Source: Alphaproteobacteria bacterium (GTDB lineage: Bacteria > Pseudomonadota > Alphaproteobacteria > Rhodobacterales > Rhodobacteraceae). Taken from it: a DNA stretch of 64,000 nucleotides. The position numbers and the translations under genes are program-made. The notes under the pieces are model-generated. The model was not told the DNA's origin, searched no databases, and was given only the letters and a program-made list of their open reading frames with translations. The stretch covers positions 1 to 64,000 of the forward strand of contig JAUHWT010000015.1 in assembly GCA_030427145.1 (NCBI GenBank), in the 5' to 3' direction. Positions 37,425 to 45,971 of the stretch are shown one piece after another (positions within the stretch are counted from its first letter, which is position 1; the number at the start of each line of letters is the position of its first letter).

Positions 37425-38296
37425 GCTTTGGCCCCTTTTCCGGCTGTGGCACGGGTGGCCGTGATGATACAGGCGGCAATCACCGCGATGACGGCAATGG
37501 ACATGGCCGCACCATAGCCCGTCTGATCCTCAGTGAAGAACCGGCGATAGATGGTGAAGCTGATCACCTCGGTCGAGGTGCCCGGGCCACCCCCGGTCAG
37601 CAGGTAAATCTCGTCAAACACCTTGAAGGCCAGGATCATGCGGAACACGAAGGTCACCGCAATCGTCGGCAGCATCAGGGGCAGCGTGATATGCCGCAGC
37701 TGCTGCCAGCGCGTGGCCCCATCGATTTTGGCCGCCTCAAAAATGTCATCCGGCAGGCTCTCAAGCCCCGCGAGCAGCAGCAGAAAACAAAACGGCGTCC
37801 AGTGCCAGACATCGACAATGATCACGGACAGAAGCGCCAGATCCGGGTTCCCCAGCCAGTCCTGCGGCGCAAGCCCCAGCCACATCAGCACGGCGTTCAG
37901 AACCCCGAAGTCATAGGAATACATCAGCTTCCAGATCGCACCGATGATGATGCCCGGCACCAGGATCGGCAGAATGAAAACCGTCCGGTAGAAAATCCGC
38001 CCGCGCACCACATGCGTCGTCAGCAGCGCCAGGATAAACCCGATCAGCATCTGCAGCGCCACGGCCACCACCGCGAAAATCAGCGTGTTGAGCGCTCCGG
38101 CGCGAAGCAGGTTGTCCTGTGGCAGGGCGGCGTAGTTGGCGAACCCGACCCAGTCCCAGATCGCTTCGCGGTCAACCCATTCCACATCGTGAAAACTCAG
38201 CGCAAGCAGCTTCAACAGCGGCAGAATGGTCAGCAGCGCAAACAGGACAAGCGCGGGCCACAGCGTCGCATGACGCCAAAAGGTATCCGATTTCAT
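37421..38296 (-). CDS. Carbohydrate ABC transporter permease (MalF type)
   Basis: 291 aa with six membrane segments. First-loop sequence LSFHDVEWVDREAIWDWVGF, GTVFILPILVPG-like segment, and EAA loop 'DIFEAAKIDGATRWQQLRHI', then TLPLMLPTI. It is preceded by a binding-protein gene 54 bp upstream across an intercistronic hairpin and overlaps the MalG-type gene by 4 bp. Confidence 0.92.
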   Translation of the reverse strand: MKSDTFWRHATLWPALVLFALLTILPLLKLLALSFHDVEWVDREAIWDWVGFANYAALPQDNLLRAGALNTLIFAVVAVALQMLIGFILALLTTHVVRGRIFYRTVFILPILVPGIIIGAIWKLMYSYDFGVLNAVLMWLGLAPQDWLGNPDLALLSVIIVDVWHWTPFCFLLLLAGLESLPDDIFEAAKIDGATRWQQLRHITLPLMLPTIAVTFVFRMILAFKVFDEIYLLTGGGPGTSTEVISFTIYRRFFTEDQTGYGAAMSIAVIAVIAACIITATRATAGKGAKA

Positions 38297-38315
38297 GGCG
38301 GGCTCCGTTGAATTC

Positions 38316-38343
38316 GGTGGCCGCGAACCAGGCCGCGACCACC
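38316..38343 (-). other. Intercistronic hairpin between sugar-binding protein and permease genes
   Basis: On the transcribed strand GGUGG-U-CGCG and CGCG-G-CCACC pair with one U-G wobble around an 8-nt loop. The stem stands directly after the binding-protein stop at 38351. It has no T tract and probably protects the binding-protein message or tunes permease expression. Confidence 0.5.
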
Positions 38344-38350
38344 AGGGAGG

Positions 38351-39673
38351 TTACTGGAGCGGTTCAGGCGCGGGCATGTCGTAGCCGGCGTCCTGCATGA
38401 CCTTGGTAATCTCGTCAGCCGCGGTGTTGAGCGCCTCCTTGAGGTCCATCTCGCCACCAATCGCCTGGTTAAACCGCAGTTCGGTGATCGCCAGAACCTG
38501 CGTGGCCTCGGGGAAGGTAAAGGTCAGCCGCGCATTGGGCAGCGCCTCCGCCATAGCCTTCATCCAGCGGTATTTCGGCTGATCCGCCATCTCCGAGGTC
38601 AGAACCGCGCGACTCACCGGCATCGATCCGGCCTCCGCATAGGCCCGCTGCGCCTCATCGGTCTGGAACCAGGTCAAGAAGGCCAGAGCCGCCTGCTTTT
38701 TGTCATCCGCAATGTTCTTAGGAACACCGGCCAGCCAGTGACCCAGCGGCGTGGCGGACGGAATTTCGGCCGTACCCGGCGGCGGTGCATATCCCACCTG
38801 GCCCACAACCATCGACTTGGTGTCATCGTCAAACAGACCCGGCGCCGGCACCGAATTGATATGCGCCGCGCGACCCGTGGCCATGTTCTGGATCACGTTG
38901 GTCTGGGTCTGACCCGCGGTCGACGGATGGCCCACATCATTTGCCAGTTTCAGATAGGTCTCCATCCCCGCCAGCGTACCCGGCGAATTGATTGTGATCT
39001 GATAGCTGCCATCCTCCTGCTGATCCACGATGCCACCACCATGGGACCAGATGTAGGGGAACACGTCATAGGTCACGTCAAACGTACCGCGCTGACCCCG
39101 TTGCGAAATGCCATAGACGCTGTTGGTGTGAAGAGCCTGCGCATTGGAGTACAGCTCGTCCCAGGTCGTCGGCACCGACAGACCCGCCTCGTCATAGAGG
39201 TCCTGCCGGTAATGCAGGATCAGCACATTCGGATTGACCGGCACCGACAGAAGATCGCCACCGTCACAGGTGATCGTTTTGGCCTCCGCATTCCAGCACG
39301 TGCTGTCGTCAAAGGTGTAGATGTCCTCGGACAGAGCAAAATCCGGATCGATGTCCGTCAGCGGCTGCATGAACCCGCCCGTGTAAAACTCAACGAAGAA
39401 CCCGGCATTCATGATCAGCAGGTCAAACGGGCTCTCATCCGCACGCACCGCGGTCCGCTGTTTCTCGAGGCTGCCCGCAAACGGGTTCACGTCCAGCTCA
39501 ACGGTGTTGCCGGTATCCTCCTCGTATTTCTCAACCACGGCCTGGAAGCCCGGGAACCAGGGCGACTGGTTGATAACGATGGTGATCGGCGCCTCCTGGG
39601 CCGCCGCAAGCGACGCCGTCATCGCAACCGAACTGGCCGCAAGCGTCGTGAACAGTTTTCTGTGGTAAGTCAT
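38351..39673 (-). CDS. Extracellular carbohydrate-binding protein (family 1)
   Basis: 440 aa from the ATG at 39673, which has a GGGAGGA ribosome binding site; the frame upstream is non-coding. Signal peptide MTYHRKLFTTLAASSVAMTA, cleavage near LAAAQE. Typical family-1 landmarks are WFPGFQAVVEKYEEDTGNTV, DLLIMNAGFFVEFY, NPNVLILHYRQDLYDEAGLS and PTTWDELYSNAQAL. It captures the substrate for the downstream MalFG-type permeases and is the first gene of the sulfatase operon. Confidence 0.92.
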   Translation of the reverse strand: MTYHRKLFTTLAASSVAMTASLAAAQEAPITIVINQSPWFPGFQAVVEKYEEDTGNTVELDVNPFAGSLEKQRTAVRADESPFDLLIMNAGFFVEFYTGGFMQPLTDIDPDFALSEDIYTFDDSTCWNAEAKTITCDGGDLLSVPVNPNVLILHYRQDLYDEAGLSVPTTWDELYSNAQALHTNSVYGISQRGQRGTFDVTYDVFPYIWSHGGGIVDQQEDGSYQITINSPGTLAGMETYLKLANDVGHPSTAGQTQTNVIQNMATGRAAHINSVPAPGLFDDDTKSMVVGQVGYAPPPGTAEIPSATPLGHWLAGVPKNIADDKKQAALAFLTWFQTDEAQRAYAEAGSMPVSRAVLTSEMADQPKYRWMKAMAEALPNARLTFTFPEATQVLAITELRFNQAIGGEMDLKEALNTAADEITKVMQDAGYDMPAPEPLQ

Positions 39674-39740
39674 GGATCCTCCCAATTGACCGTAGTGCCC
39701 CGGTGTCTCCGCGCACCGCTGTGGCGACGTTACGCGGTTG

Positions 39741-39776
39741 GGAGATATTCCGGAAATGAAAAGAATTCCGGTCTCC
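39741..39776. promoter_or_regulatory. Interrupted inverted repeat upstream of the sulfatase operon
   Basis: GGAGA (39741-39745) with TCTCC (39772-39776) outside, and CCGGAA (39750-39755) with TTCCGG (39766-39771) inside, form a nested dyad about 70-100 bp upstream of the binding-protein start. A regulator such as the adjacent LysR protein could bind here. Confidence 0.4.
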
Positions 39777-39793
39777 ATAGCCAACGGCTATGG
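39775..39793 (-). terminator. Hairpin after the LysR gene, weak terminator
   Basis: CCATAGCC (39775-39782), loop of 3, GGCTATGG (39786-39793) is a perfect 8-bp stem 13 bp past the LysR stop on the minus strand. Only a loose T-rich stretch follows, so it may terminate partly and let some read-through into the sulfatase operon. Confidence 0.45.
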
Positions 39794-39805
39794 CAGGCTC
39801 GAGCC

Positions 39806-40726
39806 TCAGTTAAAAGGATCAACCTGGCATTCCTCAATGAGGACGTCCGCCACCGCCCGCGCCGCAGGCGTCAAAAGCCCAGGCTTGCGGAAAATGATCC
39901 CCGCCTCCCGGTTCGTCACCAGCTTCGGCACGTCAATCTGCACCAGCCTGCTCCCCTCCGGCGACAGCAGCTGCGACCGGGTCGTGTAAATCAGACAGTC
40001 GGTCAGTGTCGCATGGGTCAGCAAAAACGTCGGCGAGGCCGAAACCACATTGGCAACCGGCGGCGTCAGGCCAAGGCTGATCACCCGCCCGTCGAGCTTG
40101 CGCCGCGCCAGTGTCGTCTCCGGCGGCAGAGCCCAGACCAGCCCCAGCGCCTCCTCCGCCTCCACGTTCTCCCGCCCCGCCAGCGGATGCTCCGGCCGCG
40201 CGACACAGACCAGATCATCGGTGGTCAGAAACCGGAACTCCAGGTTCGCGCTCTCCCCCTCCAGGGGACGTTCCGCCACGACGAAATCCAGCGCGCCGCT
40301 TGTCAGCGCATCAAGCAGCGAAATGTCAAAACCCGTCTGCACCTCGACACGCACATCGGGCCGCTGCACCGATATGCGGCTGATCGCCTCGGGCAGTTTC
40401 CGCCGCACCCAGGACGGCCCGGCCCCGATGGTCACCTGACCTCCCTGCCCCTCGCGCAACTGCGCAATCTCATCCGCCGCGTCCCGCACCTGCGCCATCA
40501 CCACGCCCGCATGTTCCGCCAGGCGCTGCCCAATCGGCGTCAGCGTAATTCCGTGCGCGTGCCGCTCCAGCAGCGGCGTACCAACCTGCGCCTCCAAGAG
40601 CTTCAACGCCTTTGAGAGCGTCGGCTGCGCCACATTCAGCTCACCCGCCGCGCGTGTGATGTTGCCGACCTGGGCGGTGCGAAAGAAATACCCCAGAAGC
40701 CGAAGATCAAAACTGCCACGCTCCAA
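39806..40726 (-). CDS. LysR-family transcriptional regulator of the sulfatase operon
   Basis: 306 aa starting at a TTG at 40726, chosen because AAGGAG lies 8 bp upstream and it begins close to the family start DLRLLGYFFRTAQVGNITRA; the ATG at 40789 is 21 codons further out and has no such site. Helix-turn-helix AGELNVAQPTLSKALKLLEA is followed by the effector domain with GQVTIGAGPSWVRRKLPEAI. Same strand as, and directly upstream of, the carbohydrate ABC operon, so it likely regulates it. Confidence 0.85.
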   Translation of the reverse strand: MERGSFDLRLLGYFFRTAQVGNITRAAGELNVAQPTLSKALKLLEAQVGTPLLERHAHGITLTPIGQRLAEHAGVVMAQVRDAADEIAQLREGQGGQVTIGAGPSWVRRKLPEAISRISVQRPDVRVEVQTGFDISLLDALTSGALDFVVAERPLEGESANLEFRFLTTDDLVCVARPEHPLAGRENVEAEEALGLVWALPPETTLARRKLDGRVISLGLTPPVANVVSASPTFLLTHATLTDCLIYTTRSQLLSPEGSRLVQIDVPKLVTNREAGIIFRKPGLLTPAARAVADVLIEECQVDPFN

Positions 40727-40897
40727 GCCTTGCACTCCTTCGCTCAGGGACGGCCCCAAGTCATAGGCCACGACCCCGTCCCGCGACAAGGCTGACGGAC
40801 CAACCCGCCATTATGCGATGGCGGACCGGGGGCGCGGACGCTAGAAATCGTCCCGGTCAATCTGAAACGCAAACCCTGAACGTCGGAACCCAACCAC

Positions 40898-41620
40898 ATG
40901 CCAGACATGGAAAACCTGATCACGGACCTCATCGCCGCACATCGCGCCGGCACCCGGTTTGAACCGGAGATCCGCGCCCTTGAGCGCAGCGAGGTCCTCA
41001 AAATCCAGTCCGCGGTCTGCGACACCCTCGGCGCCGTGGCCGGGTTCAAGGTCGGCGCTCAACCGGACGGACCACCGGTTCTGGCACCAATGATGAGCGT
41101 CTATTCCGTGAAGAGCGGCGGCACCCGCAAGGTTGCGGACCGGCTCGGCATCGAACTTGAGGTGGGCTTTGAACTTCTGCGCGACCTGCCCGGCGACGCC
41201 CTGCCCGACAACCCGCAGGACTATTTCCGCCCCTGCGTCATGCTCGAACTCGTCGACACCCGCCTCACCGGCCCCGCAGCGACCGACCCAGGCTACAAAT
41301 TCGCCGATTTCCAGCTCAACGCGGGCTCCGTGAAGGGCGACAGCCTCACCACCTGGGACGGCTCCGATTTCGGCGCGCTGGAGGCCCGCCTGACCGCCGG
41401 CGATGAGACCATTCTCGACGGGCCCTGCACCGTCCCCGGCGGCTCGGCGCTGGCCAATCTCGACCTGCTGCTCCGGCATCTCGGCAGCCATTGCGGCGGA
41501 CTGCAACCCGGCCGGATCGCCATCACCGGCTCCCTCTGCGGCCTGCCGTATTTTGGCCCGGGCACGGAAATCCACGGCAGCATCAACGGCATCGGCGCCG
41601 TCGCCGTCACCCTCGTGTAA
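40898..41620 (+). CDS. 2-keto-4-pentenoate hydratase-like protein (FAH superfamily)
   Basis: 240 aa; ATG 40907 is an alternative. Its pattern is that of MhpD/decarboxylase relatives: GFKVGAQPDGPPVLAPMMSV, ELEVGFELLRDLPG (metal-binding glutamate region), VMLELVDTRL, FADFQLNAGSVKGD, and ITGSLCGLPYFGPG. Such enzymes hydrate or decarboxylate 2-keto acids. It is convergent with the amidase gene (14-bp overlap at the 3' ends). No other ring-cleavage gene is close, so the substrate is open. Confidence 0.78.
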   Translation: MPDMENLITDLIAAHRAGTRFEPEIRALERSEVLKIQSAVCDTLGAVAGFKVGAQPDGPPVLAPMMSVYSVKSGGTRKVADRLGIELEVGFELLRDLPGDALPDNPQDYFRPCVMLELVDTRLTGPAATDPGYKFADFQLNAGSVKGDSLTTWDGSDFGALEARLTAGDETILDGPCTVPGGSALANLDLLLRHLGSHCGGLQPGRIAITGSLCGLPYFGPGTEIHGSINGIGAVAVTLV

Positions 41621-42956
41621 ACGCCAGATCCGGCCAACGGAACGGCGCGACGACGGGCTCAACAATGTCCATAAGCGCCCGTTCCGACCCCATCCGCCCC
41701 ACGATCTGCATTCCGATCGGCAGGCCCGACCCAACCGTCGCGGGAAAGGCCAGCGCGGGCAGACCCGCCGCATTGACCCAGCCCGTGTACACCGCATGCC
41801 CACGCGGCCCCACGGCCTGCCCGTCAATCGCCGGCGGATGGCTCTCGGCAGCCGGCCAGGGGTTCGCCGCCGATGCGGGCGTCAGAATCGCGTCATACCC
41901 CCAAAGATCCTGCGCCGCCTGCCGCAGGGCAAAAACCTCGTCCAGAATGGCGTAGAAATCCATCGCTGACACCTGCGCGCCACGCTCCGCCATGTCGCGG
42001 TATTTCGGCGCCGCCACCCCGGCCACCGCCGGATCGCGTTTGAAATAGGACGCCAGCCCAATCTCCCCAATCCGCGACCACACCGCGTTTAATGCCGACA
42101 GGTCATGGGGAAACGTCCCCAGCTCAACCTGATGCCCAGCCGAGGACAGCGCGGCAACCGTATCGGCAAATTCCGCGCGAATGGCAGGATCACAGGGCGC
42201 ACCCTCAAACGTCTCGACACAGAGAATACGCGCGGGCCGCTTCTCCGCCACACTTTCCGACACCCCGGACATGACCGCATCGAGCAGACGCAAATCGCGC
42301 AGCGACCGCGCCATCGGCCCGACAACCTCGAAATCCAGCAGAACCTGAGCGAGCCCACCGCCCCGCGGCACATGCCCGATCCCGGGCTTGAGCCCATAGA
42401 GCCCCGTATACCCCGCCGGTCGCCGGATCGATCCGCCCCCGTCCGTCCCCGCTCCCGCCACGGCCAGACCGGCCGCAATCGCGGACACCACACCGCCGGA
42501 CGACCCGCCAGGGGTCAGCTCCGGATCAAACGGATTGCGCGTGGTGCCAAAGGTCAGATTATCGGTGAACCCCTCCACCGCAAATTCCGGCGTATTGCCC
42601 TTGCCCACCACCAGCGCACCGGCCCGTCGCAGCGCCGCCACCGGCCGCTCGTCATGGGTTGGCACCCGCCGGGCCAGTTCCGCATTGCCCCAGGCGGCGG
42701 GAAGGCCCGCCGACACGAGGTTGTCCTTGATGACCAGCGGCACGCCGTCCAGCGGACCATTCGGCGCGCCCGCCGCCCATCGCCGCGTCGAGGCCTCCGC
42801 CTCCTCCAGCAACGTGTCCGACAAAGCGGAGTACGCATTCAGCTCCGGCTCCAGCGCCTCAATCCGCCCGCGCAGCGTCTCGGCCACCGCAACCGGCGTC
42901 GTCCGGCCTTCCGCAAACCCCGCCAGCAGAGCGGTACAGTCATCCTGCCAAATCAT
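41607..42956 (-). CDS. Amidase-signature family amidase
   Basis: 449 aa from the ATG at 42956, whose A is shared with the TGA of the upstream dctM gene. The Lys-cisSer-Ser triad is visible: K77 in VPLVIKDNLV, S152 in TPGGSSGGV, S176 in TDGGGSIRRP. Amidases of this family hydrolyse many C-N bonds, including allophanate, malonamidate and glutamyl-tRNA substrates. Last gene of the 12-gene hydantoinase/TRAP operon, so a small amide or ureide product of that pathway is its likely substrate. Confidence 0.87.
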   Translation of the reverse strand: MIWQDDCTALLAGFAEGRTTPVAVAETLRGRIEALEPELNAYSALSDTLLEEAEASTRRWAAGAPNGPLDGVPLVIKDNLVSAGLPAAWGNAELARRVPTHDERPVAALRRAGALVVGKGNTPEFAVEGFTDNLTFGTTRNPFDPELTPGGSSGGVVSAIAAGLAVAGAGTDGGGSIRRPAGYTGLYGLKPGIGHVPRGGGLAQVLLDFEVVGPMARSLRDLRLLDAVMSGVSESVAEKRPARILCVETFEGAPCDPAIRAEFADTVAALSSAGHQVELGTFPHDLSALNAVWSRIGEIGLASYFKRDPAVAGVAAPKYRDMAERGAQVSAMDFYAILDEVFALRQAAQDLWGYDAILTPASAANPWPAAESHPPAIDGQAVGPRGHAVYTGWVNAAGLPALAFPATVGSGLPIGMQIVGRMGSERALMDIVEPVVAPFRWPDLAFTRG

Positions 42957-44269
42957 CACATCACACTCCCGGGCAGCCATGTCGCAATCCCCGGCACGGC
43001 AATCAGCAACAGCGTAAACAGCAGCATCAGCAGGGCATAGGGCACCGCGCCCCAAACCACATCGGAAAACGGCCCGTTATCCGTCCGCACGCCCTGCACC
43101 ACATAAAGGTTCATGCCTACCGGCGGCGTGATCATGCCCAGCTCGCTCATCAAAACCACAAAGATGCCGAACCAGACCGGATCAATGCCCGCAGCCACAA
43201 CAATCGGCACCACAATCGGAATGGTCAGAACCTGCATCGACAGCACGTCCATAAACATGCCGAGGATCAGGTAAAACACCATCAGCGCCAACAACAGCCC
43301 GGTCGGCCCGAGGCCAAGCCCGGCCACCCAGTCGGAAATCACCCCGGTAATCCCGCCAAGCGCCAGCGTCACGTTGAGCGTAAACGCCGCCGCAATAATC
43401 AAGAGGATCATCCCCGTGGTCTTGGCCGTCTGGCGAAAACAGACATCGAGAAACGCAAAACTCAGCTTCCGCTCGCGCCAGACAAACCCCAGCGCGGCAA
43501 GCACCGCCAGCGCCGCGCTTTCCGTCGGCGTCGCAATCCCGAGATAAATCGACCCCATCACAATCGCAAAAACCACCGCCGCAGGCACCAGATGAACCAG
43601 CCCCCGCAACCGCTCGGCCAGCGGCAGCTTCTCCTCCACCCGCGAGGCGTCCGGCAGACCTTTCGAGCGCCGGTACAGGCTCTCCGCCACCACATAGGCC
43701 ATGAACAGAAGCGTCAGCAGGATCCCGGGCAAAATCCCCGCCATGAACAGCTGCCCCACCGAAACCGAGGCAAGCGAGCCATAGATCAGCAGATTGACCG
43801 ACGGCGGGATTAAAATCCCCAGTGTCCCACCCGCCGCGAGAGACCCCAGAGACCGCGAGGGCGCATAGCCCCGCTCCCCCAGCGCCGGCAGGGCCACCGT
43901 GCCGACCGTCGCGGCCGTCGCCACCGACGACCCGGACGTCGCCGCAAAGAGCGAACACGACCCGATATTCGTGTGCAGCAATCCCCCCGGCAACCGCCCC
44001 AGCCACTGGGCCAGAGAACCATACATCCGGTCCGCCAGCCCCGACCGCAACAACAGCTCACCGAGCAGAATAAACAGCGGGATCGCCGTCAGAACATTCT
44101 CGTTCGACACCCCCCACAAGACCGGCCCCATGGATTTCAGCAGCACCGGCCCATAGAGCATCATGCCCCCGACAACGCCCAGCACCACCATGACCACGGC
44201 CACGGGAAACCCGATCAGCAACAGGCCCATCATCGCGATGAAGCCCACCAGAATATCCGCAATACCCAT
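42956..44269 (-). CDS. TRAP transporter large permease (DctM)
   Basis: 437 aa, about 12 membrane segments. DctM landmarks are SLFAATSGSSVATAATVGTV, AAGGTLGILIPPSVNLLIYG, GIATPTESAALAVLAALGF and SELGMITPPVGMNLYVVQGV. Stop overlaps the amidase start (TGATG). With the DctQ gene 4 bp upstream and a DctP gene before that, this is a complete second importer within one operon that also encodes an ABC system. Confidence 0.93.
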   Translation of the reverse strand: MGIADILVGFIAMMGLLLIGFPVAVVMVVLGVVGGMMLYGPVLLKSMGPVLWGVSNENVLTAIPLFILLGELLLRSGLADRMYGSLAQWLGRLPGGLLHTNIGSCSLFAATSGSSVATAATVGTVALPALGERGYAPSRSLGSLAAGGTLGILIPPSVNLLIYGSLASVSVGQLFMAGILPGILLTLLFMAYVVAESLYRRSKGLPDASRVEEKLPLAERLRGLVHLVPAAVVFAIVMGSIYLGIATPTESAALAVLAALGFVWRERKLSFAFLDVCFRQTAKTTGMILLIIAAAFTLNVTLALGGITGVISDWVAGLGLGPTGLLLALMVFYLILGMFMDVLSMQVLTIPIVVPIVVAAGIDPVWFGIFVVLMSELGMITPPVGMNLYVVQGVRTDNGPFSDVVWGAVPYALLMLLFTLLLIAVPGIATWLPGSVM

Positions 44270-44273
44270 GCCT

Positions 44274-44828
44274 TTACCGCCCGCTCAGCTGGTCAAGTTC
44301 CTCGGCCAGTTCCTCCTCGGCCGAGCGCGGATTGAACTCCCGCATCACATCCCCGATGCGCCCCTCCATCACGAGGTAAAACGCCCGAAACGACAGCCAA
44401 AACGAACACAGCGCAAAGAGCGCCAGCCCCAGATACCAGGCCGACTGCGGATAAATCAGGGGCGTCGCCCAGGGCGTGGCCGCCGTCGATCCGTAGACCA
44501 GCGTGTCCTGAATGACGAACCAACCAATATAAAGAAAAAACCCGCCCAAAAGCCCAAGCGACAGCACCGCCGCAAAATCAATCCAGGCCTGAACCCGCTG
44601 CGGCAGCTTCTGGTGCAGCACGTCAATCCGCACATGCGCTCGGTCGATAAGCGCCACGACAAACGCGGCCGACGCCCCGAAGGCCAGCACATAGCCCCCA
44701 AGCTCATCCGCCCCCTGAAGCGACATGTTCAAGAGCTTCCGCAGCACCGTCTCCAGCGCAACAAAACCCGACAGGAACAGCAGCGCCGCTCCAAAACAGC
44801 GGGAAATCCATGTGGCGATTTGATCCAT
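44274..44828 (-). CDS. TRAP transporter small permease (DctQ)
   Basis: 184 aa with four membrane segments and the typical LLNMSLQGADELGGYVLAFG, RAHVRIDVLHQKLPQRVQAW. The C-terminus extends as an acidic tail ending EEELAEELDQLSGR. Lies 4 bp upstream of dctM and 61 bp downstream of dctP, across a hairpin. Confidence 0.88.
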   Translation of the reverse strand: MDQIATWISRCFGAALLFLSGFVALETVLRKLLNMSLQGADELGGYVLAFGASAAFVVALIDRAHVRIDVLHQKLPQRVQAWIDFAAVLSLGLLGGFFLYIGWFVIQDTLVYGSTAATPWATPLIYPQSAWYLGLALFALCSFWLSFRAFYLVMEGRIGDVMREFNPRSAEEELAEELDQLSGR

Positions 44829-44847
44829 TCAGGCCTCCGGTCCAAAT

Positions 44848-44875
44848 GCCACGCCCCCAAATCCAGGGGCGCGGC
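44848..44875 (-). other. Intercistronic hairpin between dctP and dctQ
   Basis: On the transcribed strand GCC-G-CGCCCC and GGGGCG-U-GGC pair over 10 positions with one G-U wobble and an 8-nt loop. It stands 14 nt past the dctP stop. No T tract. Same design as the hairpins at 26245 and 38316, suggesting unequal expression of binding protein and channel. Confidence 0.5.
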
Positions 44876-44889
44876 AGGTCAGGTTTCGA

Positions 44890-45924
44890 TCAGAATTCGT
44901 AAGCCGTCCCAACGGTTTCCAGCCATTTCGCCGAACATCCCTCGTTGACCGCGTCGCAGGTCTCCTGCCAGGCCGGAAAGGACACATCCGTCACCGCCGT
45001 CCCGATCAGGTCCACATCCGCGTCCGACGGCTCAACCAGGGTCAGGTCGTATTTCGTACCCGTCTCACAGCTCTCGCCACCGGTGTTGCAGGACACCGCA
45101 TCCACGAACAGCTCCTCGGAATAGGACCAGATATCCGCAACCAGGCTGTCAAACCCGGCCTGAAGTTTCTCCTGCTCCTCCGCCGACATCGCGTTCCACG
45201 TATCGAGGTTGATGCCATAGCCATTCATGGCCAGCTGGAACGCAATCGGCAGCATGTAGGCCGTCACTTCCGGCCAGCCTGCGGAATTGGCCGAGGACGG
45301 ACCGGTGATCGCACAGTCAACCACGCCCCGCGCCAGCGACTGCTGCACTTCAGGGAAAGACAGCGGCACCGGGGTCCCTCCCACCAGCGAAATGAAATTC
45401 GCGAGGTTCTGGTCATAGACCCGCACCTTCAGCCCCTTGAGGTCCGAGAGAGACGCAATCTCCGGCTCACAAAACAGAACCTGCGGACCAAACGGCCAGA
45501 CGCCGAGCAGCTTGGTGTTGAACTTCTCCTGCAACGCCGCATCCACCGCCGGCGCAAACTTCTCGACCGTGTCCATGCCGGTTTCGTAGTCCGGATTCAG
45601 ACCCACCAGATCGAGACCCAAAATCGTCGGCTCATCCCGCGACACCTGGCTCAGGCGCAGCGAAACAATGTCAAACAGACCACCCTTCAGAATACGAAGC
45701 TGCTCGGTATCCTTGATGCCCGTCACGTCCACCGGCTGGTAGTCCGCCGACATTTCAAGCCCGGTCTCTTCCGCGAAATTCTCAAAAAACGGCTGTTCGA
45801 TATTCGACTGGATCAGCCCGGTCGCCACCGGCTGTCCCATCACGCGCAGCGACTGCGCCGAAGCGGCACCCGCCAGAATCGTCGTTGCCGCCAGTGTCGC
45901 GGTCATTGTCCCTGTAAGTGTCAT
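44890..45924 (-). CDS. TRAP transporter substrate-binding protein (DctP)
   Basis: 344 aa from the ATG at 45924, with an AGAGGA ribosome binding site; 29 upstream codons are rejected. Signal peptide MTLTGTMTATLAATTILAGA, cleavage near ASAQS. DctP landmarks are LRVMGQPVATGLIQSNIEQP, LSDLKGLKVRVYDQNLANFI, GTPVPLSFPEVQQSLARGVV and GPSSANSAGWPEVTAY. A C-terminal CNTGGESCETG may form a disulfide. Ligand unknown; the operon suggests a substrate or product of hydantoinase or amidase chemistry. Confidence 0.9.
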   Translation of the reverse strand: MTLTGTMTATLAATTILAGAASAQSLRVMGQPVATGLIQSNIEQPFFENFAEETGLEMSADYQPVDVTGIKDTEQLRILKGGLFDIVSLRLSQVSRDEPTILGLDLVGLNPDYETGMDTVEKFAPAVDAALQEKFNTKLLGVWPFGPQVLFCEPEIASLSDLKGLKVRVYDQNLANFISLVGGTPVPLSFPEVQQSLARGVVDCAITGPSSANSAGWPEVTAYMLPIAFQLAMNGYGINLDTWNAMSAEEQEKLQAGFDSLVADIWSYSEELFVDAVSCNTGGESCETGTKYDLTLVEPSDADVDLIGTAVTDVSFPAWQETCDAVNEGCSAKWLETVGTAYEF

Positions 45925-45971
45925 TCTGTCCTCTCTGGAGTTGCGGGCACGTTTCGGCCCTGTAGTCGGTT

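Noticed and set aside
34149-37517. A 1122-codon open frame on the plus strand opposite the sulfatase/ABC operon
   Set aside because: It is antisense to four well-supported genes, very rich in Arg, Pro and His, and shows no domain. It results from GC-rich third positions in the real genes.
38738-40615. A 625-codon plus-strand frame spanning the sugar-binding protein, its promoter gap and the LysR gene
   Set aside because: It crosses a promoter region and two real antisense genes, with composition typical of a GC-rich shadow frame.
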